Assembly: GCA_038230695.1 (NCBI GenBank)
Contig: JBBRMT010000186.1
Coordinates: 1 to 9,374 of the forward strand
From: QHBQ01 sp038230695
GTDB lineage: Bacteria; Chloroflexota; Chloroflexia; QHBQ01
Length of the DNA: 9,374 bases
Direction: 5' to 3'
Positions within the stretch are counted from its first letter, which is position 1; each line of letters opens with the position of its first letter. Both the position numbers and the translations under genes were made by a program. Below are positions 1-5,236 of this stretch, one piece after another. The notes beneath the pieces are model-generated. The model saw only the letters and a list, made by a program, of their open reading frames with translations. It did no database searches and was not told the origin of the DNA.

Positions 1-488
1 AGCGCGGCCACCACCCGCTCATCCTTCACCCCTAGCTGCCCCACCGCACTTGCCGCACTAGCCCGCACATCACTCGACGCATTGCCCAGCAAGCCCAGCA
101 GCGCCGCCACCACCCGCTCATCCTGCACCCCTAGCTGCCCCACCGCACTTGCCGCCCTATACCGCACATCACTATCTGCATCGCCCAGCAAGCCCAGCAG
201 CGCGGCCACCACCCGCTCATCCTTCACCCCTAGCTGCCCCAACGCACTTGCCGCACTCGCCCGCACATAACTATGCTCATCGCCCAGCAAGCTCGGCAGC
301 GCGGCCACCACCCGCTCATCCTGCACCCCTAGCTGCCCCAACGCACTTGCCGCCCTAGCCCGCACATCACTATCCGCATCGCCCAGCAAGCCCAGCAGCG
401 CGGCCACCACCCGCTCATCCTTCACCCCTAGCTGCCCCAACGCACTGGCCGCCCTATCCCGCACATTCCAATTCTCATCGCCCAGCAA
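1..488 (-). repeat. Tandem 99-bp (33-residue) HEAT-type repeats inside the NACHT gene
   Basis: The plus-strand anchor cgcccagcaa recurs at 479, 380, 281 and 182, with a one-base variant at 83, an exact 99-bp period that continues off the left edge. In protein terms each unit is LLGD-xxxx-VRxxAAS-A(L/V)GQLGV(K/Q)DERVVAALLG. Five units are visible, the last incomplete. Between units the DNA is nearly identical except in two codon clusters: four or five codons after LLG, and the two codons after VR. The K/Q position alternates K,Q,K,Q,K. Units 2 and 4 resemble each other (DADSDVR.RAAS), as do 3 and 5 (VRASAAS). This suggests expansion by a 198-bp double unit. Confidence 0.93.
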
Positions 489-2423
489 GCCCACCAGCCG
501 GGCGATGGCGACCTCGCTGGCTGCAATTGCGGTGTTGTTCTTCAGCCGCGTTTCGATCTGCTGGCGCAGTAGTTGATACCTTCCCTTACCTTTGTCCCGA
601 TCGCGGTCAAAATATATGTCCAGCGCCTCTGTAACCATCGCCTCAAAAGCAGTCCGCTCCGGCATAATCCCATCACCGCAGGCCCGCAACGCGAACAGCA
701 AATCGCGGTGCAGCAAGTCCTCGTGCGGCGATAGTTCGCGGTTGGGATCGAGGCAGAGGTCGTAGAGCAGTTCGCCCGCCTCGTCGGGATAGTCAATGCT
801 GAGGAAGCCGAGCGCGAGCAGGATCGGCTCCTGCCAGCGGGGGTCATGCAGGTGGCGGCGCAGCAGGGTCAGGCGGCTGGCGGCGCGCTGCACCATATAG
901 CGGGCGGCGAAGTATTCCTCGAAGGTCAGGTGCATGAAGCCGTAACGCCGCGGGGCGCGTTCGACGAACAGGCCAGTGGCCTCGCGCACGCGGCGAAGGA
1001 ACTCCTTGACCATCGCTTGCAACTCCGGATCGTCAAGGTCGCTGATGCCACGCATCGTTGCCAGGGTGCGGCCCATCGCGCGATAGACTTCACCCTCGGT
1101 GATCACCCCGCTGGGGCGGTTGGCGTGCATACAGTAGGCAAGCGGGCTGAGTACCTTGATCACCTCGGCCTCGGTGAGCAAGCCTTTTGCGCCGGGAACG
1201 AAGGTCAGCCAGCGGTTGATCATCGTCTCCGCCGCCAGCTTGTAGAGTTCGATGCGACGGTCGGGCAGGCGGTTGCCGTTGCGGTGGATCAGCGCCAGCA
1301 GGGTGAGCAGCAGCGGGTTGGCGGCCAGGCGGGCAACTCCCTCATTCTTAATCGCGTCAAGGATGCCGTCAATCTCGCCCTTAGCGCGGGCGGCGCGGGC
1401 CGCTTCGGGGTCGTCGGGGGTGAGGAAGCGTTCCACCGCCGGACACCACTGGCGCAGGAAGGTGGCAATCTGCTCAGTGTTCATGTCGAGGATGGTGTAG
1501 TGGGCAAACTCGGCGCTGAAGGGTGCGGCGCGGTATCCCGCGATGCGCGAGGTGATCACAAAGCGGTTGCCAGCAGCGGTTGCGGCGACGAACTCCTCGA
1601 TGCGGGCGCGGATCTGGGTGCGTTCGGCGGGGTCGGTGATTTCGTCGAAGCCGTCGAGCAACACCAGACTCATACCGCGCTTGAGCCAGTCATCAAATAG
1701 CGCAGTAATAGTCGCGGCAGGTACTTCGCAGGCGTGGCTAACGCAGTAGGTGGCAAGGTACGAGGTAATCGGCAGAGATTTATCTTTGGCATAGGCTTCG
1801 GCGTACTCGGCGATGCGGACATAGATGGGGAGTCGTGCATCGGTTGGCACATTGGGCTGCTGCAATACGCGGGCGTGTTGGTAGGCGAGGTAGCGCAGCA
1901 GAGTAGTCTTGCCTGCGCCTGGATCGCCGAGGATGACCAGGCGGGGGCGCTGGGCGGCAGCATCATCCAGGCTGACGGTGACGCGCTGATCGCGGCTGAT
2001 CTCGCGGCGGAGCAGCAGGTCGTCCATCATCTGTTCGCGCTCATCATCCTTCAGGTCGGCGTTGGCGCGAATGTCGTTGATCCGCTGATTGATGCGACGA
2101 TCCACATCGCTGGGCATAACCTCGCGCTCGGCGTTGAGGTGGATGTACACCTCGTCCATCTCCATCATCACCTGGCGATTGGTCTGCAGGATACCACGCG
2201 GATCAATGTAGTGGTTGGTGGCGACAATGTGGCTGAGGTACGCAGCGAGAGCGGCCCGCAACTCCGCATCGTCAAGGGGTTGCTGGCCGTTGTAGATATT
2301 TGTGACACCGCCATGCACGCCGCCGTAATTGTGTACGTCACCTTGCACGCCGCCGTAATCGTTAACATCGCCGCTGCCGCTGCTCTGGTTGCGTGGGCTA
2401 TTGCTATCGTTGCCGTTCGCCAT
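1..2423 (-). CDS. NACHT-type STAND ATPase with C-terminal HEAT repeats (3' end outside window)
   Basis: The reading frame is open for 807 codons from ATG 2423 to the window edge without a stop. AGGAG lies 8 nt upstream of the start. Order of regions: residues 18-47, a Gly/Asn/Tyr-rich threefold decapeptide repeat; 50-160, a helical pre-NACHT segment; Walker A GDPGAGKTT at 166-174; Walker B LVLLDGFDE at 253-261; sensor-like RFVITSR at 287-293; a conserved post-NACHT motif FMHLTFEEYFAARY from residue 496; then HEAT/PBS-lyase-like repeats of 33 residues from about 640 to the edge. Known of the family: bacterial NACHT proteins are oligomerising NTP-dependent switches, several of them antiphage, with C-terminal repeats sensing a trigger. 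Inferred: an NLR-like defence or signalling ATPase. No enzymatic effector domain is recognisable at the N-terminus, so a partner or an assembly motif may supply the output. Codon choice changes towards G-ending codons near the repeats. Family call is secure; the role is inferred. Confidence 0.93.
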   Translation of the reverse strand, partial: MANGNDSNSPRNQSSGSGDVNDYGGVQGDVHNYGGVHGGVTNIYNGQQPLDDAELRAALAAYLSHIVATNHYIDPRGILQTNRQVMMEMDEVYIHLNAEREVMPSDVDRRINQRINDIRANADLKDDEREQMMDDLLLRREISRDQRVTVSLDDAAAQRPRLVILGDPGAGKTTLLRYLAYQHARVLQQPNVPTDARLPIYVRIAEYAEAYAKDKSLPITSYLATYCVSHACEVPAATITALFDDWLKRGMSLVLLDGFDEITDPAERTQIRARIEEFVAATAAGNRFVITSRIAGYRAAPFSAEFAHYTILDMNTEQIATFLRQWCPAVERFLTPDDPEAARAARAKGEIDGILDAIKNEGVARLAANPLLLTLLALIHRNGNRLPDRRIELYKLAAETMINRWLTFVPGAKGLLTEAEVIKVLSPLAYCMHANRPSGVITEGEVYRAMGRTLATMRGISDLDDPELQAMVKEFLRRVREATGLFVERAPRRYGFMHLTFEEYFAARYMVQRAASRLTLLRRHLHDPRWQEPILLALGFLSIDYPDEAGELLYDLCLDPNRELSPHEDLLHRDLLFALRACGDGIMPERTAFEAMVTEALDIYFDRDRDKGKGRYQLLRQQIETRLKNNTAIAASEVAIARLVGLLGDENWNVRDRAASALGQLGVKDERVVAALLGLLGDADSDVRARAASALGQLGVQDERVVAALPSLLGDEHSYVRASAASALGQLGVKDERVVAALLGLLGDADSDVRYRAASAVGQLGVQDERVVAALLGLLGNASSDVRASAASAVGQLGVKDERVVAA
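2283..2369 (-). repeat. Threefold 10-residue Gly/Asn/Tyr repeat at the NACHT N-terminus
   Basis: Residues 18-47 read as three in-register decapeptides: GDVNDYGGVQ, GDVHNYGGVH and GGVTNIYNGQ. The first two are also clearly repeated at the DNA level, with a 30-bp period and the core cgccgtaat shared. The segment lies after a Ser/Asn-rich leader and before the helical pre-NACHT region. Alternating small and beta-branched residues with Gly, Asn and Tyr would suit a short beta-strand stack. Amyloid-type signalling motifs are known at the N-termini of some bacterial NLR-like proteins, but this one has not been matched to any defined motif. Confidence 0.7.
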
Positions 2424-2431
2424 CGTTGTCG

Positions 2432-2502
2432 CTCCTCATCGCTGGGCGAGTGCAGCCCGCCCCTACGTCACACATTGTAGCACAGGACAGATTATGAGGC
2501 AA
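2432..2502 (-). promoter_or_regulatory. Promoter and ribosome binding site of the NACHT gene
   Basis: On the minus strand, TTGCCT (2502-2497) is followed after 17 nt by TACAAT (2479-2474), a good sigma-70-type pair. A REP-like palindrome (2444-2465) falls in the leader between the -10 box and the AGGAG at 2436-2432. The transcript would begin near 2467, giving a leader of about 45 nt that contains the hairpin. Confidence 0.6.
2444..2465. repeat. REP-like palindrome, copy 1 (imperfect)
   Basis: Outer arms GGGCG (2444-2448) and CGCCC (2458-2462) followed by CTA. The inner part is only partly complementary. It shares the GGGCG...CGCCCCTA frame with three other copies in the window. Confidence 0.5.
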
Positions 2503-2519
2503 GGAGGCCGATTAGAATC

Positions 2520-2557
2520 GCGGAAGACGCGGAACGGATGCGGAAAACGCGGAAGTA
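2520..2557 (+). repeat. Degenerate GCGGAARAC tandem motif
   Basis: Units begin at 2520, 2529, 2540 and 2549, each starting GCGGAA, with 9-bp spacing except for one 11-bp unit. A related run lies in opposite orientation at 2736-2769. It is non-coding and resembles low-complexity intergenic repeats common in some Chloroflexota and other large bacterial genomes. Confidence 0.6.
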
Positions 2558-2601
2558 GAAGTGCATCACTGACGCTTTCAATCAGCATTGGTGCGCTTCA
2601 C

Positions 2602-2625
2602 CAGGGCGTATGCCATACGCCCCTA
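2602..2625. repeat. REP-like palindrome, copy 2
   Basis: Perfect 9-bp arms GGGCGTATG (2604-2612) and CATACGCCC (2614-2622) around a single C, preceded by CA and followed by CTAC. It is the most symmetrical copy of the family in this window. Confidence 0.75.
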
Positions 2626-2662
2626 CACCAACAAACCACCCATGGCCAGCGTCAATGCCCAC

Positions 2663-2688
2663 GTAGGGGCGGGCGGCTGCCCGCCCTG
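2663..2688. repeat. REP-like palindrome, copy 3 (reverse orientation)
   Basis: GTAGG precedes perfect 8-bp arms GGGCGGGC (2667-2674) and GCCCGCCC (2679-2686) with a GGCT loop, then TG. The TA-bearing flank is on the left, so this copy is inverted relative to copies 1, 2 and 4. Confidence 0.7.
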
Positions 2689-2735
2689 CTGCCCCGCGAC
2701 AAGGCTCATCGTAACCACTCAGACTGCCATGCCAA

Positions 2736-2769
2736 CTCCGTGTCCTCCGTCGTTTCCGTGTCCTCCGTG
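2736..2769 (-). repeat. CACGGAGGA-type tandem motif, opposite orientation
   Basis: Read on the minus strand it consists of CACGGAGGA, CACGGAAAC, GACGGAGGA and CACGGAGTT, four 9-bp units. It is related to the GCGGAARAC run at 2520-2557 and points the other way, so the two bracket REP-like copies 2 and 3. Confidence 0.6.
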
Positions 2770-2826
2770 ATTCAAACCAGCCTAACTCGCTGACGGCGGG
2801 CTTGATGTCGGGGCAGAGCAGGTTGG

Positions 2827-2875
2827 TTGCGCCCAATTAAGTAGGGGAGTATAATAAAGAAACTGACGCAAGGAG
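2827..2875 (+). promoter_or_regulatory. Promoter and ribosome binding site of the 123-residue gene
   Basis: TTGCGC (2827-2832), a 17-nt spacer and a consensus TATAAT (2850-2855), followed by AAGGAG (2870-2875) placed 6 nt before the ATG at 2882. The transcript would start near 2862 with a leader of about 20 nt. The Shine-Dalgarno abuts the TTG at 2876, which favours ATG 2882 over that TTG as the start. Confidence 0.7.
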
Positions 2876-2881
2876 TTGCCG

Positions 2882-3253
2882 ATGGAACTATCGCCAATTA
2901 GAGTGACAAAGGTGCAGCAGGGCCGCCGCTTCAGCCTGGAGGTGGCATTCGTGACCATGCCCGATGGGTTGGGCGAGGAGATGCTGGGGCGCATCAGTGC
3001 GGCCACCGGCCTCAGCTTTCGCCGCCCAGTGGGCAACCTCAACGCCCGCAAGGAGTTGCACATCGCCGAGGTGTTGGCCGACGAGGAAACCTTCGATTTG
3101 CTCTATCTAAAGGCGGAGGAAATCGCCCACGACTATGGTGTGGTTAGCGAAACTCGCCAGAATCTGGGCGCACCCGAGCCAGGCGACGAGCCGATGCCGA
3201 TTGACCGGCGCGGGGTTGCTGCCCGCAAGAAAATTGTGAATGCTGAATTATGA
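2882..3253 (+). CDS. Hypothetical protein, 123 residues, divergent from the NACHT gene
   Basis: ATG 2882 is chosen because AAGGAG sits 6 nt upstream and a strong TATAAT promoter precedes it; an in-frame TTG at 2876 is too close to the Shine-Dalgarno. I do not recognise the family. The protein is soluble, with no membrane segment or signal peptide. The first 40 residues (starting MELSPIRVTKVQQG) look like beta strands with KVQQGRRFSLEVAF, then comes a helix around GLGEEMLGRISAATG. An acidic helical middle (LADEETFDLLYLKAEEIAHDYG) follows, and a basic tail (RRGVAARKKIV). It stands alone, back to back with the NACHT gene across a repeat-rich spacer, so co-regulation is possible but unproven. Its last codons run into a heptamer-like motif (GAATTAT, GATTTAC, GAATT at 3245-3263). 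Real gene very likely; function unknown. Confidence 0.75.
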   Translation: MELSPIRVTKVQQGRRFSLEVAFVTMPDGLGEEMLGRISAATGLSFRRPVGNLNARKELHIAEVLADEETFDLLYLKAEEIAHDYGVVSETRQNLGAPEPGDEPMPIDRRGVAARKKIVNAEL

Positions 3254-3661
3254 TTTACGAATTGGGGTTGTAGTACCTAAACAAATAACCCCTACCCACA
3301 GTTGTTGAAGAGCAGTAGCGGTGGGGAATACTCCGCCGCTCCCCGAGTTACTGAGGGTTGGGAGCGTAGCTCCGATCGATTGGGCGTATCAATGCTTATC
3401 GAGTTAGGCGATGCGCCAATGTTGATAGCGGCGCTATTCGGGCAAAGAGCGAGATAAGCACGGCGCAAGGGTAGGCGCGAGGTAGCTTACCATACTGCCG
3501 GTACTTGGCAACCGCGCTGCTGATGATAAACAGGGGTAGCGCCGCAACAAAGGGCTACGCCCCAACCTCGGTAACTCGGCACGCAGCGTGCTTTCTGCCG
3601 CCTCGTATTAGGGGACCATTTTATTTAGGGTAACGATAAGCCCGGTGGGAGGGGAGTCTTA
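3254..3661. other. Palindrome-dense non-coding region
   Basis: No credible open frame on either strand. Short inverted repeats follow one another: GGGGTT/AACCCC (3264/3287), an 8-bp stem AGCGGTGG/CCGCCGCT (3317/3333), GGAGC-GTA-GCTCC (3361-3373), GGCG-ATG-CGCC (3407-3417), ATAGCG-G-CGCTAT (3425-3437), GGTA-GCT-TACC (3481-3491), GGGGTAGC pairing with GCTACGCCCC (3533/3554), and GCACGC-A-GCGTGC (3579-3591). GCTTATC (3394-3400) and GATAAGC (3453-3459) could close a stem around two of these hairpins. It could be a structured RNA, a cluster of palindromic repeats, or the remains of a mobile element. No known RNA family was recognised. Confidence 0.6.
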
Positions 3662-4126
3662 TCATCCGGTCATGATGGTGAGTTCGATGTGCAGACTGCC
3701 CAGCGCGGCGGTCTGCACGGAGGTGAAGGCGTAGCCGAATGGGGCGGCAGTGCGGGCGGTGAAGGGTTGGCCGTCGGCGGATATCTGGATGTCGAGGCGG
3801 CCCGGTTCGTGCAATGCAGGCAAGCGGTTGCTGCGAACCTCGACAGTAACGGTCGCGGCGTTAGCTTCTGTCGTAGAGCGAGTGGCGAATACGCGCAGCA
3901 GCAGGCGCACCGATGGGTCAACGGTGCTGAGAAACAGCACTTGCTCTTCGCCAGCCACAGGTGAGCGTGACAATTCGCTATCGGGCGGGCGGGGCAGGCT
4001 GTAGAGTTGCACCGTCACTATGATGCGGTCATCCAGGTGTTGCAGCGACTCGACCCGACCCTTGAAGCGCCTGCGCCAGCCATCTTCGTCCTCGGCTGGT
4101 TCGCTAATTGTAAACTTTTTTTCCAT
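3662..4126 (-). CDS. Hypothetical protein, 154 residues
   Basis: The start at ATG 4126 is supported by AAAGG about 11 nt upstream and an extended -10 promoter just beyond it. The family is not recognised. The N-terminus is charged (FTISEPAEDEDGWRRRFKGRVESL), followed by predicted beta-rich stretches with alternating hydrophobic residues: RIIVTVQLYSL, EQVLFLSTVD, VRLLLRVFATR, ATVTVEVRSNRL, RLDIQISADG and SLHIELTIMTG. This pattern suggests a small beta-sandwich. There is no signal peptide, membrane helix or catalytic motif. The reading frame is intact, and the coding signal is better than in the overlapping frames of similar length on both strands. It is transcribed away from the hydrolase-kinase operon from a closely spaced divergent promoter, which may mean shared control. 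It ends at the palindrome-rich gap. Confidence 0.65.
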   Translation of the reverse strand: MEKKFTISEPAEDEDGWRRRFKGRVESLQHLDDRIIVTVQLYSLPRPPDSELSRSPVAGEEQVLFLSTVDPSVRLLLRVFATRSTTEANAATVTVEVRSNRLPALHEPGRLDIQISADGQPFTARTAAPFGYAFTSVQTAALGSLHIELTIMTG

Positions 4127-4152
4127 AAGCGGTTCTACCTTTCTGGCAGCGC

Positions 4153-4161
4153 ATTATACCA
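4153..4161 (-). promoter_or_regulatory. Extended -10 promoter of the 154-residue gene
   Basis: Minus-strand TGG-TATAAT (4161-4153) is a consensus extended -10 element. There is no good -35 box at 16-18 nt. The predicted transcript starts about 20 nt before ATG 4126. The element overlaps the palindrome at 4158-4173. Confidence 0.6.
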
Positions 4162-4173
4162 AATCTGTTTGGT
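4158..4173. promoter_or_regulatory. Possible operator palindrome
   Basis: ACCAAA (4158-4163), TCTG, TTTGGT (4168-4173): a perfect 6-bp inverted repeat with a 4-bp centre. It overlaps the extended -10 of the minus-strand gene, a position suited to a repressor. No regulator gene is present nearby, so the role is inferred from placement. Confidence 0.4.
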
Positions 4174-4190
4174 CGCACCATTATTCGGCC

Positions 4191-4215
4191 CAGGGCGAAC
4201 AACGGTTCGCCCCTA
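4191..4215. repeat. REP-like palindrome, copy 4
   Basis: CA, then perfect 8-bp arms GGGCGAAC (4193-4200) and GTTCGCCC (4205-4212) with an AACG loop, then CTA. It has the same flanks and orientation as copies 1 and 2, and lies between the two divergent promoters. Confidence 0.75.
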
Positions 4216-4242
4216 AGGATATACAGCGTAACCTAACCGAAT

Positions 4243-4268
4243 TGGTATTATACAACATTGCTGAGGAG
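4243..4268 (+). promoter_or_regulatory. Extended -10 promoter and ribosome binding site of the hydrolase-kinase operon
   Basis: TGG-TATTAT (4243-4251) is an extended -10 without a clear -35. AGGAG (4264-4268) lies 8 nt before ATG 4277, so the leader is short, about 20 nt. TTGGTATTAT (4242-4251) is an inverted near-copy of the opposing promoter's TTGGTATAAT (4162-4153). Confidence 0.55.
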
Positions 4269-4276
4269 CAAGGCTG

Positions 4277-5236
4277 ATGAGGATTAGCCGCAAGATATTG
4301 ATTGGGGCTGGTACAGGCGTGGGTCTGACCGCCGCTTCGATAGCCTATAACGCGCTGGATCTACTGCCGAACCAAGCGGCTTCCGACTTCGCGCCTGCTT
4401 CCCAATTCGTGACCATTGGCGGCTATCAGACCCACTTTACCAGGCGCTTGCCCAATCCCCCCACCACAGGGCAGCCTACGATTGTGCTAATTCACGGGTT
4501 TGGCGGATGGACGTTCGTCTGGCGCAAAGACATTGATGTGCTAGGGGCGCGTTATACTACCTACGCATACGACCGCCTAGGCTTCGGCCTCAGCGACAAG
4601 CCGCGCCAGTTGGCGTACACCACTGAGCTATATGTGGAGCAGCTACGCGGCTTGCTCGACCACTTTGGCATCGAAAAGGCGGTGCTAGTCGGCCATTCAT
4701 CAGGTGGGCCGGTGGCAATTCGGGCGGCGGTGGAGATGGGCAGCCGCGTGGCTGGGCTTGTATTGGTGGCAAGCTCCGGGCTGGAGCCGATGCCTCCAGC
4801 GGTCCTCATCCGTCTATTTGCTCGCACTCCTTATGCCACTACCTTGTTGCGTATATTGATCAAGTCGAACATATTCGGCCAGGGGATGCGTCTTGCCTAT
4901 TTCGATCCCGCCAAGTTCAACCAGGCAGTTGCCGAGGGCTATGACTTCCCTGCCCGCACAGCCGGTATTGAGAACGGAATCCTCGGCAGGCTACGCAGCG
5001 GCAGCCCCAACGCTGGCACTAAAGAGATGGCATTGCAGGTGCGAACCCCCACGCTGGTGATTGTGGCCGATCACGATCGCATCGTGCCGCCCTGGCGGGG
5101 TCGCCGCTTCGCCGACCTCATCCCTGGCGCGAGGCTGGCAACCATCGAGGGCGCTAACCATATGCTGGTGGAGGAATGTCCCGACGAGTTCAACCACCTG
5201 ACGCTGGATTTTATTGATGGTCTGGGGTTCAGATGA
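4277..5236 (+). CDS. Alpha/beta hydrolase; candidate (bacterio)chlorophyll dephytylase or other prenyl-ester hydrolase
   Basis: A 319-residue alpha/beta-fold hydrolase. Visible motifs: oxyanion-hole HGFGGWT at 73-79; DRLGFGLSDKP at 99-109; nucleophile elbow GHSSGG at 139-144 with Ser141; an acid in ADHDRIVP, most likely Asp267; and catalytic His295 in GANHMLVEE. The triad is complete and the length is normal for the family. Residues 7-28 are hydrophobic and could anchor the protein to the membrane. The start has AGGAG 8 nt upstream. It is the first gene of an operon; its stop overlaps the next ATG (ATGA). Known: this superfamily covers many esterases, dehalogenases and haloperoxidase-like enzymes, and also the plant chlorophyll dephytylase and pheophytinase. 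Inferred: the downstream phytol-kinase fusion makes release of phytol or a similar alcohol from an ester an attractive role. The fold is certain; the substrate is not. Confidence 0.92.
   Translation: MRISRKILIGAGTGVGLTAASIAYNALDLLPNQAASDFAPASQFVTIGGYQTHFTRRLPNPPTTGQPTIVLIHGFGGWTFVWRKDIDVLGARYTTYAYDRLGFGLSDKPRQLAYTTELYVEQLRGLLDHFGIEKAVLVGHSSGGPVAIRAAVEMGSRVAGLVLVASSGLEPMPPAVLIRLFARTPYATTLLRILIKSNIFGQGMRLAYFDPAKFNQAVAEGYDFPARTAGIENGILGRLRSGSPNAGTKEMALQVRTPTLVIVADHDRIVPPWRGRRFADLIPGARLATIEGANHMLVEECPDEFNHLTLDFIDGLGFR

Larger units (their letters stand above)
2424..2881. other. Repeat-rich divergent intergenic spacer
   Basis: About 460 bp between two outward-facing genes. It contains both promoters, three short GGGCG...CGCCCCTA palindromes and two oppositely oriented runs of a CGGAA-type 9-bp motif. 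A 9-bp imperfect inverted repeat (aaccagcct at 2775, aggttggtt at 2820) overlaps the -35 region of the small plus-strand gene. Short open frames here run through the repeats, have no ribosome binding site and do not look like real proteins. Confidence 0.75.

Noticed and set aside
82..358. Two overlapping plus-strand frames in the repeat array
   Set aside because: They are translations of the 99-bp repeats in the wrong strand and frame, giving low-complexity Ala/Pro/Ser sequence.
1..488. CRISPR array as an explanation for the regular repeats
   Set aside because: Units are contiguous 99-bp near-copies without distinct spacers, and they encode HEAT-type repeats in frame with the NACHT domain.
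846..1700. Long plus-strand open frame of 284 codons
   Set aside because: It is antisense to the conserved NACHT core (Walker B, sensor and post-NACHT motifs). Its length follows from the codon bias of the minus-strand gene, and it shows no family motif.
1734..2480. Plus-strand open frame of 248 codons
   Set aside because: It is antisense to the Walker A and N-terminal part of the NACHT gene and runs into that gene's promoter; a shadow frame.
2582..2836. Minus-strand frame of 84 codons in the divergent spacer
   Set aside because: It is built from REP-like palindromes and CGGAA motifs read as codons (Arg-rich), with no ribosome binding site.
3400..3563. Minus-strand stop-free stretch of about 50 codons in the palindrome-rich gap
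   Set aside because: It has no suitable start or ribosome binding site and no recognisable motif; it runs through hairpin arms and is probably chance.
3361..3600. tRNA-like or known riboswitch reading of the hairpin cluster
   Set aside because: There is no T-loop GTTCRA, acceptor pairing, CCA or recognisable riboswitch core; only generic stems can be supported.
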